Assembly: GCA_011390755.1 (NCBI GenBank)
Contig: JAABRU010000031.1
Coordinates: 1-50,849, forward strand
Length of the DNA stretch: 50,849 nucleotides
Direction of reading: 5' to 3'
From: Desulfobacteraceae bacterium
GTDB lineage: Bacteria > Desulfobacterota > Desulfobacteria > Desulfobacterales > Desulfococcaceae
Position numbers and translations under genes: made by a program. Numbering within the stretch: the first letter of the stretch is position 1; every line of letters starts with the position of its first letter. This document shows positions 42,275-49,549 of this stretch, one piece after another. The notes beneath the pieces were generated by a model. It had not been told where the DNA came from. It saw only the letters and a program-made list of their open reading frames with translations, and ran no database searches.

Positions 42275-42305
42275 AAAAAAAGCCGTCCGGGCGAATCCGG
42301 GCGGC
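42275..42305 (-). terminator. Terminator-like hairpin in the deaD leader (distal)
   Basis: On the minus strand GCCGCCCGGATTCGCCCGGACGGC (quoted as arms GCCGCCCGG / CCGGACGGC) is followed by seven T. It is a strong intrinsic terminator shape, directly before the second one. Confidence 0.75.
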
Positions 42306-42760
42306 ACCACACTCGCAGGGTCTGCTGACCGGAGTGTATGCACACGTTTTTTACGGATGCCGTCCGGTTTTCAGACCAGTTTGCAGACCTTATACATCTG
42401 TTTTTCAGTTTAATCAATCTTTTTTATTTTCAAACAGAAGAAGTTTTGCCGGTTTTCACGGATAAAAGGCCCGCCGGGTATACAAAAACACCATCCCCCT
42501 GCCGTGTGTATGTGGCTGAAGTGACGGATATCCGGCAGTTCTGCATACAATGCTGATGACGTAAGGAATATTTTTTGGTAGTGGGTCAAAAAGGCTGATG
42601 CATTAAATATCTGACTGCCGGGTGTATTGCGCATACACCCCCTGCATCTTAAGTCAGCAGCATTGTCCCACAGGGAGGGGAATTTTTTACCTAAGTCAGC
42701 AGCATTGCGTTTTTTCAGAAAAGCACTGCTGTTCTGCCAACGTTGAAACTATGAGTTAAA
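42306..42760. other. Non-coding region with element ends
   Basis: Contains a lone family F end at 42577 (GGTAGTGGGTCAAAA), the pair GGGTGTATTGCGCATACACC (42620-42640), and two TAAGTCAGCAGCATTG ends (42649-42665 and 42692-42709) of the I/J element family. No gene is supported. Confidence 0.55.
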
Positions 42761-42789
42761 CAACAGGATTTTTACAAAAAATCCTGTTG
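42761..42789 (-). terminator. Hairpin downstream of the 85-aa gene
   Basis: Perfect 13-bp stem CAACAGGATTTTT / AAAAATCCTGTTG with a 3-nt loop, about 60 bp past the stop of the minus-strand gene at 42851. A likely transcription end or mRNA-stabilising hairpin; the U tract after it is short. Confidence 0.55.
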
Positions 42790-42850
42790 TCCAGTGGAAC
42801 CGGAGTCACAGATTCAAAACTGACAATGCACTGTCCCATCCGCTTATGCT

Positions 42851-43108
42851 TTAATTTCTGGAAACAGTGGAAATTCCTTTTATGGGAAGTACTTCGGTTT
42901 CCGGAATAATATTCAGATTAACGGTTTCCCCTTTTTCCGTTCTGAATTCCGCAATTCTGGCATACTGATTTCCGCCGATCTTGACAAAACCCGTATCTTT
43001 TACACTGACCCGGCGGTCTCCGGGAAAAATGAATACATCTCCGTCTGATAATTCTTCAAATTTCCGGTATTTTGTGATTTCTCTGGTGTAAGGTGAAACA
43101 GATCGCAT
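42851..43108 (-). CDS. Small unknown beta-rich protein
   Basis: 85 aa from the ATG at 43108 (AAAGGAG lies 5 bp upstream; the GTG at 43114 is less well placed). Alternating polar/apolar strands (DGDVFIFPGDRRVSVKDTGF, then ARIAEFRTEKGETVNLNI) suggest a small barrel. No known domain is recognised. It stands alone on the minus strand, upstream of the deaD leader but separated by element debris and a hairpin. Confidence 0.65.
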   Translation of the reverse strand: MRSVSPYTREITKYRKFEELSDGDVFIFPGDRRVSVKDTGFVKIGGNQYARIAEFRTEKGETVNLNIIPETEVLPIKGISTVSRN

Positions 43109-43649
43109 AGACACTCCTTTCTTTTTATGTTAATTTGGATAGTTAATGAAACAAGGGTATAAGAAAAGGGCGTTTGTGCAACATGTTTTTGCTGCCCGCA
43201 TGAATATCCGTCTTCCGATACTGTAAACGGCACAGGGCCGTCAGTAAAGGATATTTTCCGGGACTGAAACCGCTTGTTTTCATTTAAGCCGAAGCGCTTT
43301 TACATTGCTGATGATCGAAAAAGATATAAATAAGCGGTAATTCTTCCGGTGATAAGTTCCGAAATATGCGGCATTTCGGGAACGAAAAAACGCTGACCGT
43401 TTACTTACATTCACTTTCAGTAAAAAAACGGGAGTTCATACTGAAAGAAAGGGGGGGAATCGATCTTCCCGCCTGCTGTACAGTTTTGTTTTATCTGACA
43501 GGCAGACGCGTGACTTGATATAGCTTATTAAGTATAGCCATATTTCTGAACTTGTCAAGTAAAAATGTATAAACATTCATTACGAAACATTCAGCCCCTG
43601 TTTAGTAATTTTTGCATATCCCAAAAAATGCACGGCTCCGCAACTTCTG
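43109..43649. other. Intergenic region, no gene seen
   Basis: Carries an imperfect dyad around 43514-43559 (GACTTGATATAGCTTATTAAG ... CTTGTCAAGT in pieces). No frame with good start or composition. Confidence 0.45.
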
Positions 43650-44237
43650 CTATTTTCCATCTTCGACCGCCTCCCCTTTTTCCACAAAAGCGGTCATGCG
43701 CCGGTGGGCATTCCGGAAAGAGTCCAGAGCTTTTTCAAGGCGGATATGAAAAGGGTCTTCTTTTCCCAGGGATTTTTCTGATTCATCCAGTATTTTTTCC
43801 CCCGCCCGGAGCCAGACATGACTTTTTTCCAATAATTTGCAGCGATGCCGGTGCTTTTCCCTTTCTTTTGACAGCAGGGGCCGGAGACGCATGATTGAAT
43901 ATTCCACCAGGGCATCGCGCGGCGCATTGCAGTTTCGGGATGTTTCTTCCAGAGAAGCCAGCGTCCTGCGGCTCAGCACAAAAGTTTTGGGGATTCTTTC
44001 TTTTTCCAGTATCTCCTTCTCCCGGATTTCCGCAGCGATTTTCTGCAATGTGTTTTCATCTTCTGCAAGGTGGTCGAAAAGGGATTTCTGTTTGATGCCC
44101 ATATGAGCCGATACAATGCTCATAATTCTGATGGCATCACTGCTGAGCCTAAAGGTCGCCCGCACCGACTGTTTTCCCATAAGTTCAGATGCGGATGTTT
44201 TGGGCAGTGATATATACAATTCTTTTCTCTTATCCAT
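43650..44237 (-). CDS. Unknown protein with two ribbon-helix-helix-like segments
   Basis: 195 aa. Residues 24-56 (SVRATFRLSSDAIRIMSIVS and onward) and 84-114 (KTFVLSRRTLASLEETSRNC then NAPRDALVEYSI) each start with a short strand followed by two helices, the layout of an RHH DNA-binding unit. The rest (120-190) is a charged helix-rich region that could be a coiled coil. An AGGAGGATAG Shine-Dalgarno precedes the start. A DNA-binding role is plausible but unproven; no relatives are recognised with certainty. Confidence 0.6.
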   Translation of the reverse strand: MDKRKELYISLPKTSASELMGKQSVRATFRLSSDAIRIMSIVSAHMGIKQKSLFDHLAEDENTLQKIAAEIREKEILEKERIPKTFVLSRRTLASLEETSRNCNAPRDALVEYSIMRLRPLLSKEREKHRHRCKLLEKSHVWLRAGEKILDESEKSLGKEDPFHIRLEKALDSFRNAHRRMTAFVEKGEAVEDGK

Positions 44238-44398
44238 AACTATCCTCCTTTCTGCAAAAAAAGCAGAAATATGACGGATCGGTGAAAGTCGGAAAATTCA
44301 GCAACCCTGCGGAAACCGGAAATTACCGGATTCGGGCGTTTGCCGGAATGACAGAAAATTGGAAATCCGGTTTTTTTCCTGCATTATTCACACGCTTT
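44238..44398. other. Short spacer
   Basis: Contains GGAAACCGGAAATTACCGGATTCGGGCG-like scraps of dispersed repeat sequence (44308-44338). No gene. Confidence 0.4.
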
Positions 44399-44490
44399 AG
44401 AACCTATCCGAAAACCTGTTTCCCGATATTTGGAACCCTTGTTTTTACCGGGTTTAAAAATCGGTTTCGGAGGTTTTCGGATAGGCTCTT
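44399..44490. mobile_element. MITE-like element, family D
   Basis: 92 bp with ends AGAACCTATCCGAAAACC / GGTTTTCGGATAGGCTCTT. Single copy in this window. Non-coding. Similar 'AGCCTATCCGAAAA' ends are common on small IS-derived elements. Confidence 0.7.
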
Positions 44491-44545
44491 AGTCCCTGGC
44501 AGATAAGATGCTGATTATTTTGCGTATACGAAAATACGGCTTCAA

Positions 44546-44592
44546 AACTCAGTTTTTTGTGTCTTCCTGTATTTACTGCAAAAAACTGAGTT
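44546..44592. promoter_or_regulatory. Hairpin upstream of the Hsp20 genes
   Basis: Arms AACTCAGTTTTTTG and CAAAAAACTGAGTT (14 bp) with a ~18-nt loop. Could be a terminator for leftward or rightward transcription, or an operator-like dyad. Confidence 0.5.
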
Positions 44593-44680
44593 GTGAATAA
44601 TTCAGGTTTTATGAGTTTATCAGATATTACTTTTAAAATTTATGACAAAATAATAATATACTTTTTATAAATTTTCAATC

Positions 44681-44708
44681 TTGACATAAATAAAAAAGTT
44701 TTTATTTT
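44681..44708 (+). promoter_or_regulatory. Candidate promoter of the Hsp20 pair
   Basis: TTGACA (44681-44686) and TATTTT (44703-44708), 16-bp spacing, in a strongly AT-rich region ~80 bp before the first Hsp20 ATG. It resembles a housekeeping sigma70 promoter rather than a sigma32 one. Confidence 0.5.
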
Positions 44709-44788
44709 GTATCCAAAGCGAATCTGAAAAACAGAAATGAATAGCAATTGGACAACTATTCCGGAACATAACAAAGGAGGAAGGAAAA

Positions 44789-45250
44789 ATGACGTATCAC
44801 AGACTGTTTGATTTTCCGGTAAGAGGGTGGAAAAACCCCTTTGAGGAACTGGATCTGATGAAAAGAAGGATGGAACGGCTGTCGGAAAATTTCAGAAGCC
44901 GAAAAGAATTTTCCGGATACCGCTCAGGTGTTTTTCCCGCACTGAATCTGACTGAAGACAAAGACAATTATTATGTAAGGGCGGAACTGCCCGGACTGGA
45001 AACAGATGATCTGGATATTCAGGCCACAGTAAACAGCCTGGCTGTCAGCGGCGAAAGAAAAATCCCCGCGGAAGGGGATAATGTCCGATATCACAGAAAA
45101 GAAAGAGAATCCGGTAAATTTTCCCGAATCATCAACCTGCCGGATGCCGTTGACCCGGAAAAGATCAGTGCAGGTCTGAGTAATGGGATTCTGACCGTGA
45201 CCCTGCCCAAATCGGAAGTTGCCAGACCCAGACAGATCAAAGTCAATTAG
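44789..45250 (+). CDS. Hsp20-family small heat shock protein
   Basis: 153 aa. The alpha-crystallin domain is at about residues 50-150 (FPALNLTEDKDNYYVRAELP then GLETDDLDIQ, ending LSNGILTVTLPKSE with the conserved GxLxxxxP). The N-terminal region is a short amphipathic 'FPVRGWKNPFEELDLMKRRM' arm. An ATP-independent holdase. AAAGGAGGAAGG precedes the ATG. The second Hsp20 starts 18 bp after its stop, so the two form an operon that ends at the strong terminator at 45671. Confidence 0.95.
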   Translation: MTYHRLFDFPVRGWKNPFEELDLMKRRMERLSENFRSRKEFSGYRSGVFPALNLTEDKDNYYVRAELPGLETDDLDIQATVNSLAVSGERKIPAEGDNVRYHRKERESGKFSRIINLPDAVDPEKISAGLSNGILTVTLPKSEVARPRQIKVN

Positions 45251-45268
45251 TATAAGGAGGGAAAAGAA

Positions 45269-45670
45269 ATGGCTGAAAGAGAACTTCAGGTACAGGAAAA
45301 ACAGCAGGTTGCAGGGGCAGCGGAACAGACAAAACCCGGTCTGCTCTTTACCCCTGCCGTGGATATATTTGAAACAGAAAAAGAGCTGGTGCTGCTGGCC
45401 GATATGCCGGGCGTAAAACCGGCTGATCTGGATATTGATCTGCGGGAAAACACCCTGACCCTGTCGGGGGAAGTGCTCGCCTTTGAAACGAAAGACGAAC
45501 AGCAGGTGCTGTCCGAATACGAGGTGGGTAAATATTACCGGCAGTTCACACTCTCGGAGGTCATAGATCAGGAAAAAATTGAAGCTGCGATGGACAAAGG
45601 GGTGCTGCGGCTGCGACTGCCCAAAGTGGAAAAAGCGACCCCCAGAAAAATCAGCGTTACAGCCGCATAA
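45269..45670 (+). CDS. Hsp20-family small heat shock protein, second copy
   Basis: 133 aa. The alpha-crystallin domain is at 27-133 (TPAVDIFETEKELVLLADMP then GVKPADLDIDL, ending MDKGVLRLRLPKVE). It has a Gln-rich N-terminal arm (VQEKQQVAGAAEQ) and no hydrophobic N-terminal arm like its neighbour, suggesting a hetero-oligomer partner. TAAGGAGGG precedes the ATG. Confidence 0.95.
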   Translation: MAERELQVQEKQQVAGAAEQTKPGLLFTPAVDIFETEKELVLLADMPGVKPADLDIDLRENTLTLSGEVLAFETKDEQQVLSEYEVGKYYRQFTLSEVIDQEKIEAAMDKGVLRLRLPKVEKATPRKISVTAA

Positions 45671-45713
45671 AAACATGGCGGGACCGGGCCGGCCCGGTCC
45701 CGCCATGTTTTTC
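45671..45713 (+). terminator. Intrinsic terminator of the Hsp20 operon
   Basis: A perfect stem AACATGGCGGGACCGGGCC / GGCCCGGTCCCGCCATGTT (19 bp, no loop to speak of) with A tract before and T tract after, starting right at the second Hsp20 stop. It would also work in the reverse direction. Confidence 0.95.
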
Positions 45714-45739
45714 CGAAACTGTCTGCCGTACCACAGCAG

Positions 45740-45906
45740 ATATACTGATCCAGTTTTGGTTTTTCCGGGCACAAAAATTGCTGAGCCCGAAAACATACCT
45801 TTTTTAACCTGTTTTCACGTTTTCGGAGTCAGAAACAGCCGTTTTTCAGCAATCCGGTTCAAGGGCAAAAACTGTGCCCGGAAAAACCAAAATTGGAGTA
45901 CTATAC
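45740..45906. mobile_element. MITE-like element, family H
   Basis: 167 bp with ~35-bp imperfect inverted ends centred on TTTTGGTTTTTCCGGGCACA / TGTGCCCGGAAAAACCAAAA. A single copy here, between the Hsp20 terminator and the dynamin-like gene. Confidence 0.75.
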
Positions 45907-46006
45907 CATCCTGCCGGACATGTACGGGGAATACCGTAAAACTTCGGAAGGTTAACACTGACAGGACAGCAGAGGGACATGCCTTTTTCTGCTGTGCCGC
46001 CTGGTT

Positions 46007-48451
46007 TTACTGCTGCATTTCCCCGCTTTTCAGGGGAAGATGCTGTTCTGTCTGCCGGATAAATTCTTCCAGGGTCCTGCGCAGGGGAATAATTTCTTTT
46101 TCCCGTACCAGCCGGGCCTTTTTTGCCGTATCCACCCGCATTTCCCGGGTTTTGCGGAAAAGCTGTCCGGCCTCTTCTTTGCGTTTTTCAAATACCCGGC
46201 GGGGTTTGTCCGCTGCCTGCTGAAAAATATGCCGGTAAAACGCTCGGATTTCTGCGGAAAAGTTCCGGAATTCCTTTTGCACATCTTCCCGGAGTTCATA
46301 AAAGAGCATCTGCAGGGCCGGTTCCAGTTTGCGGCGGATGTCCTCTTTTATGCTTTTTTCCATCATATCTTTGGTAAGCAGTACCAGCAGAATATTCAGC
46401 AGAAAGGCCGCCAGAGTGGCAATACGCAGCCAGAAAAAACGGGTGATGAGCATATACACGGCTGCAAGTGCGCCGGAAGCCGCGGTAAAAATGCCGGTAA
46501 GGCCCCCGGCTGCCAAAAGCGCGCTGTAACGGATGTTTTCCAGCGCGGGCCCGCTTTCCAGTTCACGGAGGATGGCGGCTGTATCCACTGTCATGTCCCC
46601 GGAAAATTCCGGCATTACCGTGCCTTCCACCAGATGCATTCCCGGCAGTGCGGAACTGCTCCAGGCATGTTTCAGTTCCCGGCTTACAGCCCGCACCCGG
46701 CGGACAATCTGCTGTTCATATACCCGGTTTTCTCCCTGCCTGATTTCTGCAAGCCGGGAAAGGATGCATTCTGTAAAACATCTGTCAGTTTCAGCCTTGA
46801 TAATGCCGGAAATGCTGTCCTGAAAGCGTTTTTTGTTTAGCAGGGACAGGGAGGTTCTGCCTGCAACTTCTTTGTAAATCCGCCGGGCTGTTCTGTCCGT
46901 GAGTTCTTCCCGCTGCTTTTCCAGACTGTCCCAGATGTCGGCGGCCAGGGCCTGATCCGGTGCGTCCGTATCCAGTTTTTCCAGGATGCGTGAACAGGCG
47001 GCCCGGAATTTCCGCAGCTCACTTTCGGTATCCGCTGCCTGCCTGCGGAACTCTTTTTCTTCCCGCAGGGCCGCATTTTCTCTGCTGTGCAGATCCCCTT
47101 CGATTTCCCGCAGGCAGCTGACCGCAGCCCCTGCCCCGTTTTCCAGCAGCACAGACCGTGCCCTGCGGGAAATCACGGACCTTTCCACCATGTCCCGCAT
47201 TCTGTCCAGCCCTCCCGTCTGCCGGGCATGGCGAAGCAGGGACGGGAAGTCTTCTGTTTCTGCATCCGCATCCAGTATGAGCATCTGCCGCCGGATAAAC
47301 TTCCGGATTTCCTGTGCCTTCGGGGAGTCTGCAGCAATACTGCCTCCCTGCACTGCCCGCAGGGATAAAAGGGCATGAAAAAGGAAAACGTCTTTTTCCT
47401 CCGAAAGGGAATAACCGCTGTTTCTCAGGGAGGCAATACCGGCTTTGAGAATGCGCCGGCTGTCGGACAGACTGTGTCCCCGCATATTGCAGCCGTAAAA
47501 GAGTTTGCCCGCCATGCCGTTTTTGCGGATAAAATCCAGCGCGTGCAGGTCCGACATCTTCAGGGTTTTGGAACCGTCAAAAAGATAGAGAACCGCATCA
47601 GCCCGGAACATGGCCCGCCGGGCAATACGGGTATCCCGGCGGCTGGCAAGGAGCCCCGGGCAGTCTGTGATTACACATCCCAGCCGCGCCAGGGAGGGGG
47701 AATGGATTTTCAACAGGACCCGGCGGATGAAAACAAAGAGGATTTCAGCAAGGCGGAATCTTTCCGGATGCTTATCTGCCCAGCGTTCTTCCCAGTCCGG
47801 GGGAAAACAGATCATAAGAGTCGCATCTTCGGGCCGGAAATTCTTCTTTTGCCGGAGCTGCTGAAAATCCGCAGCCGCGTAAAAGCGGGCAATGAGAATC
47901 GCGCAGCGGAGTACATCCAGCAGACCGCTTTGTTCCGGATCATACGCTGCCCTGTTTTTTTTCCATGCTTTCCACTCCAGGTCCGCAGCTCCGGAAAGCA
48001 GTTTCCGATCCGAAGGGTTTTCCAAATCCAGTATCTGCGGCAGCTCCGATGCCGTAACTTTTTCAAAACGCCGGGGCTGCAGATGCCGGAAACGGGGCAG
48101 CAGCAGGTCGGAAAAACCTTCAATCAGTTCTGCCGGTGCGGCCCATTCCACAATGGCGGATTCCGCTTCCTCCGGATCAGAAAGATGCTGTGCGGAAAGA
48201 ATGCATCCGCTGGTTTTGATCCCCGCCCCCATGGGGCTGAGTTCCCGGCCGTCACACAGGGCGTTGAAAGTGGTGGATTTCCCCCCCTGGAATTCCCCGG
48301 CCAGCACAATTTCAAACTGATTCTCCTGCACTCTGCGGCAGATACGGGACAGAAAATCCGGGGGACGCGCATCCGGAAAGGGCGAATCCCCGGCTTTTCG
48401 GAGCAGCGAAATGAGTTCGTTTCTTTTTTTTTCGTACAGTTCAGGTGTCAT
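46007..48451 (-). CDS. Dynamin-like (BDLP-type) GTPase, membrane-associated
   Basis: 814 aa. The P-loop GEFQGGKST is at 52-60, a switch I Thr lies around 80 (GIKTSGC), and the G3 motif is DCPG (263-266; DTPG is usual). A clear G4 N/TKxD is not seen (SKTLKMSD and YGCNMRG nearby). A ~200-residue insertion separates G2 and G3. Long helices at 400-600 are consistent with a dynamin stalk. Two adjacent membrane segments (643-669, 673-693) with a helical tail suggest membrane insertion as in bacterial dynamin-like proteins, which fuse or protect membranes, including in phage defence. It stands alone. No strong RBS is visible. Confidence 0.82.
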   Translation of the reverse strand: MTPELYEKKRNELISLLRKAGDSPFPDARPPDFLSRICRRVQENQFEIVLAGEFQGGKSTTFNALCDGRELSPMGAGIKTSGCILSAQHLSDPEEAESAIVEWAAPAELIEGFSDLLLPRFRHLQPRRFEKVTASELPQILDLENPSDRKLLSGAADLEWKAWKKNRAAYDPEQSGLLDVLRCAILIARFYAAADFQQLRQKKNFRPEDATLMICFPPDWEERWADKHPERFRLAEILFVFIRRVLLKIHSPSLARLGCVITDCPGLLASRRDTRIARRAMFRADAVLYLFDGSKTLKMSDLHALDFIRKNGMAGKLFYGCNMRGHSLSDSRRILKAGIASLRNSGYSLSEEKDVFLFHALLSLRAVQGGSIAADSPKAQEIRKFIRRQMLILDADAETEDFPSLLRHARQTGGLDRMRDMVERSVISRRARSVLLENGAGAAVSCLREIEGDLHSRENAALREEKEFRRQAADTESELRKFRAACSRILEKLDTDAPDQALAADIWDSLEKQREELTDRTARRIYKEVAGRTSLSLLNKKRFQDSISGIIKAETDRCFTECILSRLAEIRQGENRVYEQQIVRRVRAVSRELKHAWSSSALPGMHLVEGTVMPEFSGDMTVDTAAILRELESGPALENIRYSALLAAGGLTGIFTAASGALAAVYMLITRFFWLRIATLAAFLLNILLVLLTKDMMEKSIKEDIRRKLEPALQMLFYELREDVQKEFRNFSAEIRAFYRHIFQQAADKPRRVFEKRKEEAGQLFRKTREMRVDTAKKARLVREKEIIPLRRTLEEFIRQTEQHLPLKSGEMQQ

Positions 48452-48482
48452 GGGTGACTGGTCCGCCGGGTTTATTTATACC

Positions 48483-48728
48483 TACTGCTTTGTCAGAGCT
48501 AAAAATTAGGGTTGGGCATCGCATAATTTATTTACACAATTATAAACAACAGTTCGGTAAAAAAATTCGAGCTGAATAATTTCAGCAGGTTATGAAATGA
48601 ATACAGAACATCCGCATTTAATGGTTTCAGACAGTTATGGTTTTATGCCCTGTAAGTCGGAAAAAATTACCGAACCATTGATAAACTGAAATCCGTTTAC
48701 CCTAAAATTAAGCTATGACAATGCACTA
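48483..48728. mobile_element. MITE family A, copy 3, containing MITE B
   Basis: The two outer parts (48483-48546 and 48681-48728) together match 4526-4632 and 14659-14765. It is interrupted at the same kind of AT-rich interior site by a 134-bp MITE B. Confidence 0.9.
48547..48680. mobile_element. MITE family B, copy 2 (nested)
   Basis: 134 bp, ends CAACAGTTCGGTAA / TTACCGAACCATTG, bordered by ATAAA on both sides (48542-48546, 48681-48685), a 5-bp target duplication. Interior sequence differs considerably from copy 1 although the length is the same. Confidence 0.9.
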
Positions 48729-48775
48729 CAGTGAAAAATGAATATGAATTTTTTATTCTGCTGTCAATGACAAAA

Positions 48776-48836
48776 TTATCAGGCACAGATTTCTTCCACA
48801 ATCTTTATTTCCTCTTCCGACAGATCGCAGAGTTTC
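48776..48836 (-). pseudogene. C-terminal scrap of a restriction/methylase-type gene (tentative)
   Basis: The minus strand reads KLCDLSEEEIKIVEEICA-stop. The 'L..LSEEEIKIVE' ending is commonly the last helix of Eco57I/TaqI-like or related DNA-modification proteins. Only about 20 codons survive before unrelated repeat sequence, so the parent gene is gone. Confidence 0.35.
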
Positions 48837-49549
48837 CCCGTTCCCACGCTCTGCGTCATTAATACAGTCACGGTACGCGTAGCGTTCACAGGGCATTCCC
48901 ACGCGGAGCATCAATGCCATTACGTTAAGGGAGGAGGAGTCCCGAACTGAAAGTTTGGGACACTGAAATGATGGGGAAAATCCGGCCAGAATTCCGTTTC
49001 ACTTCATTTTGGCACTCCAGAAATTTCTTAACGTAATGGCATTGACGCGGAGCATGGGAACGAGATGCACCCGTTTAACAGGACTGACCGGGATAAGGCA
49101 GAAAAAATCCGCATTCATTCTGACGGAAGAAGTCTGTTCACGGAGTCCCAAACTGAACGGAGTCCGGACTGAAAGCCTGGAACCCAGAAACGCTTTACAG
49201 ACAAACTTTCAGGCTTCGACGTGAGCTCAGCCGAACGTTTGGCACTCCTGCGATCCTTTTTTTATCCGAACCGCAAAATCACGGCCAGACTTTCAGTTTG
49301 GCACTCCTTTGTGAAAGGCAGGTCAATGTCATTGACGTAAGACTCCCCTCCCTGAGGGAGGGGCAGGGGGAGGGTAAAAAAGGGGCTTTCATTACAGTCC
49401 GCTGCCTCCCCCTCCCCTGACCCCTCCCACCGGGGGAGGGGAATATTCTGCTTACGTCAATGACATTGAAAGGCAGGTTGCAAAAACAGAATCAGGTATG
49501 GTACATAAAGAAATATCGGACATTCCCCCACAGTAAAGGAGACCATGCC
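48837..49549. repeat. Repeat-rich gap: I/J-family elements
   Basis: Three palindromic pieces: TCAATGCCATTACGTTAAG (48911-48929) with CTTAACGTAATGGCATTGA (49027-49045); repeated CAGTTTGGCACTCC-type units (49252-49310); and a full J-like element 49326-49469 with ends TCAATGTCATTGACGTAAG / CTTACGTCAATGACATTGA around G-run/C-run arms. The piece AACGTAATGGCATTGACG also borders a GTTCCCACGC fragment. No gene is supported. Confidence 0.75.
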
